Below, piece by piece: positions 1 to 12,286 of a stretch of 64,000 nt of DNA. The notes beneath the pieces were generated by a model. The model saw nothing but the letters and a program-made list of their open reading frames with translations, did no database searches and had not been told where the DNA came from. Numbering within the stretch: position 1 is the first letter of the stretch; every line of letters begins with the position of its first letter. The DNA is from Tubiluchus corallicola. Taxonomy: Eukaryota > Priapulida > Priapulimorpha > Priapulimorphida > Tubiluchidae. The position numbers and the translations under genes were made by a program. Where the stretch lies: the NCBI GenBank assembly GCA_030141605.1, contig JAQGDQ010000067.1, positions 62,001 to 126,000 on the forward strand. Reading direction: 5' to 3'.

Positions 1-1555
1 TGGCAAAATCAAAGACAAATGTAATATTTTAACGTCAAATTTATAAACATTGTCAAATTAGCGACAGACATTATAAATTTGCTTGAGTGTAGTAAAAGTG
101 TAATTTATGTCTCACAGCTGTTTTTGCGATTTTTAGAACCCATCAGCCAACTACTTTAAAGTATAATCACAATCAAATGTTTTGAGCCTTGAGTTCCCGG
201 ATTATTCAGGTTTCATGATTGTTTCACTAGATAGAAATGTATTTTTACATGGATACATTGAAAGTACATGTGAACAATGTTTCCATGCAGTTACGAAAGT
301 TAAAAAAGACGATTTTAAATAAGTAAATTTCACCCTAAAATTACATGTTACAGCAGCATAAAGAGAACAATGGGAATGCATTACATTAAAATTAACAGTT
401 ACTGATAATAATGATCATGATTTAGATTGTATTTGGACATATTAAGAGGCAAAGTTTCGCATTAAAACTTTTTAAATGTAATTATATTAGATACCGTTAA
501 ATAAAATAATTTATACATAATAATTTTACAGCTGCTACCTGCTGTAGAAGAGTTGTTTTGGATGCGGTACAGAAAAATGGATCCTTAAACCGTGGTCAAT
601 TTGTTGTTTGTGTTTATCTTTGAAAGCTATCGTAGGGCACAGTTTTCATTGTAGGAAGCTGAAATTTTGCATGAAAATACTGTGGATGCAGACCGCAACG
701 GATGATTTTCACGTTCCCATTACGGCTCTCAGTTATGTTCGTTAAATTGATCACACCCATTTAATGGCTGGGATTTCTTTCCAGATCTGCCCCCAACGAA
801 GTTGCGTATTCATGACAACAGTAAACATTTGCCATGACATTCTTGCGGAAACCATTGAATGAAAAAAGGACCTGCCAGACCCAAGGATAATAGTACTCCC
901 ATTCTTGTTATGTTTCATACAGGATGGCTGTAAAAATACCTGACTGCTCTCTGCTTAAAACGAAAGAGAGATTTTACATTGAATTACATAGAAAGGGAAA
1001 GCAAAAAACACTGTCTTTCTAATCGACGAATAATACCAGTAATATTCAGTAACACACTGCACAGTAAAAATAATAAATTACCAGCTTATTATTGTTATGC
1101 TTGAATCTTATACATATTAGGGTCAAATTTGTCGGTAAAAACAGCTGCGGTGCGGTAAACTCGTGTGGTAAAAGCAGCTGCGCTTATTGACAAAATAAGA
1201 TCATTGTCTCTAAATTCGTACTGTTGCACATATATACTGTTGCACAAGTATCTAGTGATAATTCACTAGAGAAAGAACTAAGGTCCCATCCATCATGCAC
1301 CATGCAACTCAAGACCGCGGGATCTAGAAGGTAGCATATACATGATCAGGTTTGTTAAGGCCTAATTATGATAAAAAAAGGAATGACTCGACAATCGTTC
1401 GAACTTTCTAAAATGATTTCAAGCTTCTTTTAACAAATGTTATATTCTTGCAAATATAATAATTCAACGTTGTAGCTCAAAATTGCATGAGACAGCAATT
1501 TACCTTTTAAATTTGGCTAAAATTTTATCAGAAAGCATTAAGAAAACATTTGAAA
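1..1555. other. AT-rich stretch without recognised gene
   Basis: I find no long ORF, no transposon motif and no neurexin LNS2 exon on the minus strand here. It may be neurexin intron. Confidence 0.4.
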
Positions 1556-1559
1556 GTTA

Positions 1560-3010
1560 TCGCCTTTAGACTAGACGAAGTTTCGGGAAAGTGGAATCCT
1601 ATAACTAATCTTGTCAATTTGAGTATGCTGAAATGCGAAAAATACCTGTTGAAAGCTTGAAAAATTAAGGGAAAAGGATCAAGAACGAAAAAAAACAAGA
1701 TGGTCGCCACGTTTCTGCGCAAATAACATATATATATATATATATATACCTACTAGTTGTTTATAATATAATTAAAACAATATAATTAACAGAAGTTCCC
1801 AGAAAATTAACATTACGAGGTAATTCTTACATCTATTTCAGGTTAGTAGGACCTAAGCAATTCGTTTTGTTACTTTTATTTCAAAAATAGTTTTCGTTTT
1901 CTAAATAGTTGCCGCACAGAAAGAAATTATACTAATCATGCAATAATTGCTTCTCCCGAAGACTTTTTCAAGTCGGCGGAGAAAATGGCTGTTGCTAGTT
2001 TCTAAAAGCCATATCTTAGCTATTAGAACAGACACGATGATGATTTTGGATCTAAATATAGACTTTCGAGGTAAAGGAATCCATATCTGATGCTTAAAAA
2101 TACCACCTCAACTGGGATTTCAAGACAAGATCGCTGCAGCAGCTTGCATAATATATTAGCTATATTCCATGTTATAAGAAGGGCTGTTCTAAGAAACACT
2201 GCTACGGATTACTAGAGTTGAGGAGCTGATTGAACTCATGCCTGTGCTCGAACGTTTTGTTGTACGCCTGACAAAGCCAGCACATTGACGTCATTGACAA
2301 AGCAGTATAAAGATTTATTCATAAGAAAGAGAAGGTCAATGGAGGCAATTACTCCAACAGCTACCGCACTGTTGGAGCACATCAGGCATGCGGTATATCA
2401 GACAGGATCCTGATAGGCCTGGGCATTGATCATTGCCCCAGCTTTATCATCACCATTTGACTGGGGCCGGAAGAGGTCCATTGACGTGACGTGAGAACTA
2501 CATTATCTAGATTATCCTAACTAAAATTATCCTCCTCTCTCCAGTAGAATATGTGCAATGTAGCTTTATTACACTAGTAGCAGCAGCCATATTTGCATCC
2601 ATTTTGAAATCTGAATAGGTGATAGCATAGGTGCTTTTAAGCATGTAGATTACTTGACCTTGAAAATCCATATCATCTTATCTGTTCTAATAGTTTAGAT
2701 ATGGCTTATATGTGCTAACAATATCCTTTTTGTCTGCCATTTTGAAACTGGCGGCCATATTGTATGATTTTCGATTCACTCCATATCCAAAATTCACATC
2801 CTTTTTTCCTGCTATACTGAAACAGATGCCATATTCAGGATTCAGGATTGGTTTTCTGAAAATTTCTTTTGATTTATATAGTTTGTACAAAAACAAGACC
2901 AGTTATTCTGTTTTTGCGTTTTTGGACTCATTTCTGCTAATTTTTCAAGCTGGCAACAGTATTTTCGGATTCAGCATAGTCAAATTAATAAGACTGGCTC
3001 GTTACGCACT
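1560..3010. repeat. Diverged foldback (inverted-repeat) element
   Basis: The minus strand at about 1570-1720 resembles the plus strand at about 2900-3005: both conceptual translations contain LD-x-F-x-LIFQA followed by a KL-x-RL segment. The plus strand at about 1985-2110 (SCCATATCTTAGCTATTAGAACAG-like) matches the minus strand at about 2590-2750. The arms are thus about 420-540 bases, imperfect, around a 480-base centre. The left arm has an extra AT-rich insertion with (TA)n at 1727-1747. It is likely an old foldback transposon or two copies of one repeat in opposite orientation. Confidence 0.55.
2236..2500 (+). pseudogene. Relic of a repetitive-element ORF with an HIRHAVYQ motif
   Basis: One frame reads LMPVLERFVVRL, and after a frameshift MEAITPTATALLEHIRHAVYQTGS, two stops, then AWALIIAPALSSPFDWGRKR (given here in pieces). 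I recognise the pattern P-T-x(3)-L-x-x-H-x-x-R-A-x-Y-Q-x-G followed by P-x-x-x-S-P-x-x-W-G from many repeated hypothetical proteins of aquatic invertebrates. I cannot name the family. Stops and a frameshift show it is dead. It sits in the centre of the foldback element. Confidence 0.45.
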
Positions 3011-3014
3011 TTAA

Positions 3015-4590
3015 AAAAACGTCTCTAGAACTTTATAGAAATACCTTTTCGGGATTTTTTTCTAGTCTAACATTCTGACTACTTTTTACAGTTAATTGTG
3101 CACGTGCACAAAACGAAGCTAAAAAAATCAGCAAAATATAATCAGCGAAGGAAATTTTGCCAAAAATAACGAAGAATGAAGTTTAATATCCACAGGTGTT
3201 TTCAAATGGCTTAAGGAAATCGAGCAATGGAAGGATAATTATCTATGCGAAAAGTTTATAAAGCGTACGTTGTCTAAACCATGATGATTTTTTTTGGGTG
3301 GGGGATGGGGAATTTGAGATCTATTAGTTCTACGCTACATTATCAACATATATCATCTATAAGGAGTTATTGTAAATCTGAATTTCCGGATCATGCAAAA
3401 CCGGACTATAACTGCGAAATTTTTGCACTCCGTCTGGTTACGACGATACACATTTTTCTCTCAAGTCATAATTGTAGTCAATCTTCCCGATGTGAAGCCA
3501 CAATTATGTTACTACGAAAATGCGATAGGAATAATTTATTAGTTTCACTTAGTTCTATTTTGAGGAGTCCGGTTTTGCAAAAAGGCAAAAAACTGCCAAT
3601 TTCAGTGATGCGCGAAAAATACGGATTTACAACATACCGCTACATATCCACAAGGCTGTAAGAGAAGACAACAAAATCATTATATAAGTATTGTAAGAAA
3701 TGACAATAATATCTTAATAATAATCGTATATGTTGATTTAAAACTGACAGAGATTGCAGAACTTGTCTGCTTATTTTTACTTACCAGCAATCCACACATG
3801 CGTTTCTGGTGAGTAAAGCAGACATGTACCCAGAAAGTTAAAATAACGGTCAATTTTGCCATATAAATTTCCGTTCTTTGGATAGGCTTACTCAGCAGAA
3901 AAATTAAACCAAAATTAACCCAAAAATTCCACCTTGTGGGGAAACTGCATAATTACTTAATTAATTTATTTAATTACACAGAAAATTACACGGAAAAAAG
4001 AAAACGCTGCATTAACCATCAAAATGTCTCTATTCCAGCATAGTATGGGTTTTTAAAAGTAAACAAGTACTCTTTCTTATTAGATGTTAAACATTTTGGC
4101 TGCACTGAATACATTATTTGTCGTAATTATGTAGCCATTTTTAATATATAATAAGCAGCTATTGACATATAAAACGTATGAGCGAGCTGGGCGAGTAGTA
4201 CATGAAAATTATATTTTTTGGTTCAGAAATTCATATATCATGTTTAAATATACATGTAAGTAATATAAAAGATATATATGATGACTTTTATATAATCATT
4301 CAAAAGTGATATATGATAATACGGATATCATTTGTAATCCCAACAAAAATTTTGGCTCTCTCATAACTCTTTTCAAGCTAGTGTTAACATATTTGCTAAC
4401 TATATTTGTTTTAATAAAAGGATAAATATAAACTGACAATGAAAATTTGAAATTGTTTTGTACAATTCCACTAAACCTCCTATAAGTAAAAGTTGTTCAC
4501 ATGTAATTCAACAGAACAAATTTCAGTTAGATAATTTTAATTAATTAATCCTTTTGCTTAGGCTCTTTGGTGATATTACATGGACATTGG
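3015..4590. other. AT-rich region, no gene recognised
   Basis: An ORF of 126 codons at 3281-3661 (+) lacks protein-like composition. Within it, GCAAAACCGGACT near 3395 recurs in opposite context near 3568-3580, suggesting a small decayed repeat. AT-rich low-complexity sequence lies at 4225-4330. Confidence 0.35.
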
Positions 4591-4596
4591 GAGGGA

Positions 4597-4840
4597 AGTT
4601 GGAAATTTATATGTACCGACCGACAACAGTACAAACATGTGCAGTGCTGATTGAATGCAAGTTCCATCGGAGCCAGATTAAGGTTATGGTACCCCATATA
4701 TGTGTAATTCAGAATAAAAACAATACTAAACTATAAAATGAAATTTTATCTTGAGTCTGAGAATACAAAAGAAAACAATAATTAAATAATTGCCTGTCAT
4801 GTCACTCATGTTGTCGGTCGGTACATATAAATTTCCAACT
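4597..4840. mobile_element. MITE-like hairpin with perfect 31-bp terminal inverted repeats
   Basis: Bases 4597-4627 and 4810-4840 are exact reverse complements (key core TATGTACCGACCGACAAC). They enclose 182 bases with no coding signal. The size of 244 bp and the perfect ends fit a young miniature inverted-repeat element. I see no clear target duplication, so a non-transposon hairpin is possible. Confidence 0.6.
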
Positions 4841-4949
4841 AGTTAAATAGTTAAATAGCATCTTGTTCTGGTAAGCACTATGAACGTGCATGAAACATAC
4901 TACAAAATGTGGACACTAAACAGTAATGATGACCATTAACTAAAGCCCT

Positions 4950-5149
4950 CAAAAGAGGTTTATTGTTCTTACTAATATGAAGTTTGTGGGAAAGGATTTA
5001 TTTTAACATATTTTGACCTCGTGATCTTGACCTTTGACATTTTGAACCCAACACCAACGGGTTTCTAGACCTTGCCCATCATATCTCTGTGCCAGCTTAG
5101 TGAAAATGCTTTGCTTTTTCTAGCGCTGCCCCTGCTTATTATATTATGC
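4950..5149. repeat. Old interspersed repeat, left part
   Basis: The stretch contains TTTTGACCTCGTGATCTTGACCTTTGACATTTTGAACC, written here as one known motif type (GACC-TTGACC-TTTGAC series), which is common in invertebrate interspersed repeats. The piggyBac-like MITE starting at 5154 appears to interrupt it. The right part (about 5772-5893) ends in an (AAT)n tail. Confidence 0.35.
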
Positions 5150-5771
5150 TTAACCCTTATAGGGTCAACCTTTTTACAACCGATTTTGGTAACCGGGGGT
5201 TAAAAAATTACCCCCACCATAATTCGTAAATTACTTTTGATAAACCGCCTTGTTTCATTAGTAAACAACAACAGCATAATTTGTGGTTATGCTGACCACC
5301 ATAGGATACATAATACCTCTGCTTAAGGACATGTGACTTTTTAGTAATACGAAATTTAAATTCACTTAGTTACGTTCCCTTATCTATGCTGGAATAACTG
5401 TAGACAACCAACATTGCTAGCGCGTGTGCAAAAATCATTGTTATTTAGAATTTATTGTCTACTACTTTCTTCTAGATTATACAGATATCAGCATACAGAC
5501 GTCTGACATTTTGTTTTATCGGATACATCGCCCGTATAATGTCAAGCGAAGTAAAGTTTCGAAAATCTTAAAAAATCGACATATTGCATTTTCACTTTTA
5601 TTTCGCGGTGAGACAATGCGCCTAAAATAAATAACTGAAAGTATTTTGTGCACAAAACATATTTAGAAAAAGTCATAGAAAAGGTTTACTGGTATGCGTA
5701 TGGTAAAAGGGTAAAATGCAAAAAACCGGTCTGGGGGTAATTTTTTGCCGCCGGTGACCCATAAGGGTTAA
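5150..5771. mobile_element. piggyBac-like MITE with TTAA target duplications
   Basis: TTAA occurs at 5150-5153 and 5768-5771. Between them, the ends are CCCTTATAGGGTCA on the left and TGACCCATAAGGG on the right (inverted, one indel). A second inverted pair lies just inside: GGGGTTAAAAAATTACCCCC near 5196-5216 and GGGGGTAATTTTTTG near 5733-5750. TTAA duplication, CCC-starting ends and subterminal inverted repeats are piggyBac hallmarks. The 614-bp body has no transposase, so this is a non-autonomous copy. Confidence 0.72.
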
Positions 5772-5858
5772 ATTAATGGATTTCCCCAAGGTTGATTTTG
5801 GTTTAATTTCTTACGTCATAACTACTATATAGTAGCAACAGAATATTTTTCCCGTAAC

Positions 5859-6311
<453 letters not shown>

Positions 6312-6319
6312 ACAGTGAA

Positions 6320-7595
6320 TACAAAAAATCGTTGGTGATTGTAAAAATAATATCAAAGTTCTAATTACTAAACTTAAACTCAAAAGACCAAGCAACACTT
6401 AATTTACCCAACTCTAATACGGAGAGTTAAAAGCAATTGCGAGGCTTTATGTTAGGCAGTGGCGCCACCTGTATAACTATGGTTGCCTTTTAGTTGAGGG
6501 TCCATGGATTTTTATGAATATAACCTTGCATTATCCGCATGAGAGCTTTAGCGCGATTGCGTTACCTTTTGTAAGGATTATCAGTCACGACTGGTATAAA
6601 GCAAATATTTGCATCTTGAAGTCCGCTCTCGTCATAACTTATCTGCATTATTTTCACTTTTACACCGGATACGGCGGGCATACTTTACCGCCCATACGGG
6701 CGGAGCCTTCAACTGAGCGGTCTAAAGCAATCTAGTCGCAAATAGGAAGTAGTAAACTGGCTCGTTCACTAAATAATGAATTTCAGCCATACTGCAGAAT
6801 AATAGTAATCTCCGGACCTTTCAATACGTTTAAGTTTAAATTTCATTTGCACGTTCCCGGTTTCAGCAAATACTGCCGTTACAAGCACTGGCTTCATGCG
6901 CATCTGCTCTATAGGCTTTATTAATCGCTACCACCGTTCAATACTGCGCTAACTAAACATACTAAAACCATTTTTTTATAAACTATTTGTTTATAAAAAA
7001 TACACAATTGCCAACCTTCTAAAAACGAAATTAGGTTAACTTCTTTCACCGCGGGTAACTATAGCGGTTAACTTCACTTTCACATCAGCAACATCATTAT
7101 ACAAATGCTTAACTAAAGTAATTCTTGTGCAAACATTTAATCGTGGAAGCTCTACCCCATCCCTTCGCCACTTTCAATATTTTCTTTGTGTTTTATTATA
7201 CTGACCTTTATTGTCAATATCTTTTGGTTGTATTCCAACCCCGTGTAAGGTGGCAAATATAGTATAATATTGTATTGAACACCTCTTTCACGCTAAACAT
7301 GAGTTTCTGACCTGTATATAAAGGGTTTCTTTGCTCTTTTACTGGTCCAGTAGATTAAACAACGACGGTGTAAACTCTATTTTATCATTTTAATCTACTT
7401 CATGTAATTTGCGAACATTTTTTGTTTCGTGGATGGATGTCAGATGAGTTATTGACGGCCTCCGCATCTGGTACCGATCCAACCTAGGTAGTTTTAGCCA
7501 CTTCTTGGCGCGGTACCGCCTGCAGTTCAATATGTATATACATGTAATATATACATCAATTCTCAAAAAATCTTGAACCTGAAATTAAGAATTGC
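6320..7595. other. No gene recognised
   Basis: The region includes a slightly more GC-rich patch at 6650-6730 and 7450-7530. No domain, repeat end or RNA gene could be recognised. Confidence 0.35.
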
Positions 7596-7596
7596 A

Positions 7597-9280
7597 CACC
7601 AATGCATTTCTGTTTCTGACCCTCACTTTTCGGCTTTTGCCCCCTACTGTGGTCAGAGATCAACCAGTCTCGGCATAACTTATATCATCGATAACCTTCG
7701 TTTGATATACTACAAGCTAGTTTCGGTCGACACTGGAAGGCCTTTGTCTCTTCAACCCCTATTTTGCCCCCTTAGCCATTCTCATTGTATCCTATGCCAT
7801 TCGATCCGTCTCATCGAGACCTTTCATTTGATATGCTACAAGGTACCATTGCTCAACACTCGGTACACTTCTGTTCCGGACCCCCATTTTTCAGTCTTCC
7901 CCCTAGCGAAAATTTTTTCTACAAGTGCACGCCCCATATTTTGTGATGTGCAAGGCCGCGACACCGCCTAGCAACATACCAAAAATTGTGGCACTAGCTC
8001 AATAACTATGGAAACAGAAATATCATACAGAAAAATAAATGAAGACCCGTCCACCCGGCGACTCGGGTCACATGTGTATATAGATAATTTTGCCCAGAGA
8101 GTGTACCCTGTGAGTTCTGTGTGCCTAGCTGTCAGCATGTAAAAGGTCACCAATTGGGGGACCCCAAATTTTGCATTTTGGCTCCTCCCTCAGGCGTTTA
8201 CAGCTTGCGAGACTTTTAAAGATTTTTAAATCCCAGGTGCACATCTACCCCACAGTGCCCAAATACTTGTGAAAAAAATTTGGAAAAAACCGAAAGGCCT
8301 AGGAGGATATGCGACCTAAAGGAAAAAACGACCGATGCCCACTGCCCTTCCCCCTTAACCAATGGTCAGTGGTCACCACACTGTTGTACGTTCACCGCCC
8401 AGAGCTACCAATCCTGTGAGTTTTGTGACCCAAGCTTGAAATCCTTGAAAGTTAATAAGCATTTAAGTTGCGGAGAATAAATAAGAATAATAAACTAATT
8501 GACAATGTTTCTGACGTGGTCAAAAACTGAAAATTCTGCAAACAATAGATGTAAAATTCAGCCTTAAAAATGAAGAGACGTCAGTCTTTTTTGAAAGTGC
8601 TTATTTTCTTTTATTGAATTGCTTGAATACACGGAAAGTGTATTTCACAATGAAACCTCAGCATTTAACTGTTCAGCCCATCACTCACGGGTCAAAGGTC
8701 AACAATTTTGGCATAACATATCATTCAGTTTGTCTCATTGAGACCATTTATTTGATATACAACAAGCTATTTTTGGTAGACCTTGGAAGGCATTTGTCTC
8801 CTCGGTCCCTATTCTGCCCCTAACTGGGTCACAGGTTAACGATTCTCATTGTAACCCATTCGATCCGCCACATCGACACCTTTCATTTGATGTGCTACAT
8901 GGTACCATTGCTCGACACTCAGTGCACTTCTGTTCCCTAGCTCCATTTTTCATTTTTTGCCCCCTAGAGGGATTGTAGATTAACCATTCTCATTGTCACC
9001 TATTCCATTCGACCCGCCTCATCGAAACCAATTGGGGACCCGAAATTTTGCATTTTGGCCCCTCCCTCGGGCGTTTAAAACTTGCCAACTTTTTAAAACC
9101 CCAGGTGCACACCTGCCGCACAGTGCCCAAATACTTGTGAAAAAAAATTTGAAAAACCGAAGGCCCTAGGAGGAGATGCGACTTAAAGGAAAAAGTTATC
9201 GACGCCCACTACCCTTCTCCCTTGACCTTACGAGTTATTAAGCATTAAAGTTGCGGAGAATAAATAAGATTAAAGAAATA
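7597..9280 (+). repeat. Two head-to-tail copies of a ~0.7-0.9 kb repeat
   Basis: Copy 1 (about 7597-8490) and copy 2 (about 8650-9280) share the same order of blocks: a segment with TTTGATATACWACAAGCTA, CTATTTTGCCCCC-like pyrimidine-rich text, TTGATRTGCTACAWGGTACC, CCCAAATTTTGCATTTTGGC, the CCAGGTGCACA-CACAGTGCCCAAATAC block, and the end AGTTGCGGAGAATAAATAAG. Copy 2 lacks an internal part of copy 1. Inside each copy a roughly 120-base subunit (GATATGCTACA...) is itself repeated. Short relatives lie at 34735-35010. No ORF is conserved between copies, so it looks non-coding. Confidence 0.7.
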
Positions 9281-11100
9281 AACAACTCAATGAAAAACAG
9301 TAAGATATTCCTAATTACAGTATTTTTCCGTACTTATCAGCTTCTTCCTTCTTGGTAACATTCTTCAGCGACTCAATTTAGTGGGAATGAATGAAAAGAA
9401 AGACTCAGTTAATGCTTGATCTGAACATTGTGAAACGGAAAAAACTTTGAGGCATGTTGACAACGAATTAATCGAAATACTACTGTTTTGAAATGATGGT
9501 TATGCCATCCAAAATCAAATCTGTGAAAGCTTAACAGAAACTATACTTATGTTACATCCTTGATGAGTTTCCGCGGGGACTAAGGGGGATATTATAAACG
9601 CTATAATGTTTCTAAGCTATACTATTTTAAACTTAACGAGTACGCTAACGTGCCCCAAACATTACACTGCTCTGTTTTCATACTTCAAAGCAAATATCAA
9701 GCAATTACTGGTTTATTGCTGGAATAATTTAAACCGTCGGGCCAACAGAGGGAAAATCTGCGATTTTCCTAGCCACAAAATGAAATCCAGGAGTTGGCTA
9801 AGTAACACATGATATTAAAACCTACAGCTACTGCCTAATAGTTTACTGTTTCTGCCGCATGTATAATTGATTAATAGCAAACAGCTCAAAATAATTTAGT
9901 GTAGCATATATTAGTATAGCTCTGAATTTTATACATCAAAAATAAACAGCATGCAAGTTCAACATACATTTCATTTTTCATAGTCTTTATAGTATTTTTC
10001 AATTCATAATGTCGATTGATGTTACCAATGTTAAATAATTGCAGCAGAAGTCTTTTCATCTAGCTGAAATCTTATGTTTCAGACGAGAATTGGAACAAAG
10101 TCATGGGGCCCAATCCGGTTGATCAGGACGCCTTGTCCCAGTTCAACCGGTGACCCAAGTAACGGATTTACAAAAATTTGGCGTAAGGCGTAGTACGTTT
10201 TTGCAAAGAAAAAGATTCATTAATTATATTTTTATTTATTTTATTTTAAATTTATTTCATACGTATTTACTCCAATAACCCTCTGTTAAACCGCTAGCAC
10301 GTTTGTAGGTTTGCCTGCTTGCTTATTTGTTTTTTTCTGTTTCACTGATTTTTGTTTGTTGGTGGGTGGTAGGCTATTTGACTTATGATATTTTAATGAT
10401 CTGTGACGAAACTGTGAGTATTATTGCAAAGTGGCGCCACATGCCGTCGAAAAGCGTTACTAAACAGCTAACATATCAAGAAAAGTTTGGTGCTTTGTCA
10501 TTTTTCAAACAGATCCACTTTGACAATATTTTAATACAGTTGTTATTTGTAATTTTCCAAAGTTTGCATAAAATGACAAATTTTGAAACAAGTTACAAAT
10601 GTCCTATAGTTATAGAATCGTAGATTGCTTACTATATAACACGCAAATATTTGAAACTTTCTGAAATACACTTCGCGGGTATTCTGTACTAGATATAGAT
10701 AAGAATGTTGTACCAGATAGATAGGACAAACAATGTGCGTAACGTGCGAAATTGCGAAACAGCATTTTTCCTAACGTAGGCCTACTAATACTACTTTTTA
10801 CTTTGAGCAGTTACAACAGTTGAAGATCTACTCACGCTGCACTTCGTTGTGTTCCATGTAAGCTGAAAAATAACGATAATAATATCATATTTTTATAAAA
10901 TCGATCAGAAATGCTGCTATGCAACACAGTTTTGCTTAAATAACATTGCTTCAATGTGCTTAGCCAGCAGTAATAAAATACTTAAGGACCAATTATGACC
11001 CTTAGTGCCAAATTTTTAAATAATGACAACAACAACGCTGTATTGCCTGCGGGTATTCTGGAGGAATATTTTAGGTATGTAATTTGAACTAATCTAAGCA
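9281..11100. other. No gene recognised; one short palindrome
   Basis: At 10115-10150 CCGGTTGATCAGGAC is followed after five bases by a near reverse complement ending TTCAACCGG, in a locally GC-rich patch. The rest is AT-rich without motif. Confidence 0.35.
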
Positions 11101-11490
11101 ACAACTGTGACATTCAAATCCAGACTAGTCTATTTTTTGTTTACGGCTAACTCTTTAATACAAAAATTTTCCATGTGTTTGGACGATGTTAAAATCATAC
11201 TATTTAAGAGTTACTGCTGCACCTTTTACTGTATGTCTTCATGGGCTAATTATAGTAAATTATAATAATGGTGTGATAGAATGACTGCGCGTTGCACACA
11301 ACAATGGTAACAGAAAACTGTTTCACTTAAAGTATGACTGCGATGTGCTGCTAGCATGTGTGTAAATCTATCTCTATCCCATTTTAGTCAAATTCGCAGA
11401 AGATTGTGGCAATGCTATTATTATAACTGCCACTATTAACTCTTGCTCTTTTATGAAATGGAATGAATTTTTGTATTGCGTAATTAGTTT
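11100..11490 (+). mobile_element. LINE reverse-transcriptase C-terminal fragment
   Basis: This about 380-base segment is a diverged direct copy of 39613-40022 (shared text such as GACGATGTTAAAAT, TTTAAGAGTTACTG and CATTCGCAGAAGAT-type blocks). One frame gives L-R-V-A-H-N-N, matching the R-x-A-Y-N-x-x-x-R-x-L segment after the polymerase domain in several non-LTR elements. Stops and frameshifts interrupt it. Its other copy follows an NGVRQCGIL motif, which secures the identification. Confidence 0.6.
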
Positions 11491-11511
11491 CTTAAAATTT
11501 ACTGACCATGT

Positions 11512-11524
11512 ATATATATCATCA

Positions 11525-11560
<36 letters not shown>

Positions 11561-11586
11561 TCATCATCAACATCATCATCATCATA
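11512..11586. repeat. (ATC/GTC)n microsatellite
   Basis: About 75 bases of mixed ATC and GTC triplets. The serine-rich ORF across it is only the translated repeat. Confidence 0.9.
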
Positions 11587-12139
11587 CTATATTATTATAA
11601 AATATTATATCAGTCAGTACCTATGCCAGGTACATTCTAATACTGTTAAAGTTCGAAAAATTAGAGCAGCTATTTAGAACAATTTTGCTAAATGTTTATC
11701 TTGTAATATCTTAATGCACTAAGCAACTAGTTTCGTAGACACGTTACAATAATATTACGGTGTTTTACTACTAGTGAACTGCTATAATCCAAATTAGTAA
11801 CCAATTATTTTATAATCGTTAATTTAAATTGTAGGTACTTTTCATCCATGACGTGAAGTGCATAGTATACACACTGGAAAGTGCTCAATTTGACTTTGCA
11901 ACTTCTGATCTTATATTGAGATTCTCCAAGAATGAATCGATTCGAAAAAATATTTATTATTGAAAAAAAGAACTTTTAATAAAAAACAGTTCTTACTGGC
12001 AAGAGCATGGTATTTACAAAAAAAATCCACAATTGAAACAGTGAAGAAGCACAACGTTTCACCTAGGTTATGTGACAAAAAAGAAAAAAAAGAAAAATCA
12101 CATTAGGACAGTAGGACTAATTTTTGATTTTTTATATTA

Positions 12140-12280
12140 TATACAAATAAAAACACCGCGCTTAAAATCACGGCAGCAAAGTACAGCAAATAAAAACGTA
12201 GACCAAACGCAGAAGTAGAAAACAGAATCACAAACAAGTAACGAAAGAGAGATACGAAAACTAATGAAAAGACTAACAGT
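12140..12280 (+). repeat. Dispersed repeat, copy related to 63230-63345
   Basis: AAATAAAAAC...CGCAGAAGTAGAAAACAGAATCAC...GTAACGAAAGAGAGATAC here aligns with AAATAAAACAC...CACAGAAGTAGAAAACAAAATCAC...GTAACTAGGAGAGAGACATAC at 63250-63330. It abuts the donor of the LNS2 exon. It is probably a short interspersed element of unknown type. Confidence 0.5.
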
Positions 12281-12286
12281 TTTTAC

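Noticed and set aside
3281-3661. 126-codon plus-strand ORF
   Set aside because: No family signature, atypical composition, and internal inverted similarity suggest a repeat, not a gene.
11453-11677. Serine-rich ORF
   Set aside because: It spans an (ATC/GTC)n microsatellite and lacks any protein-like flanks.
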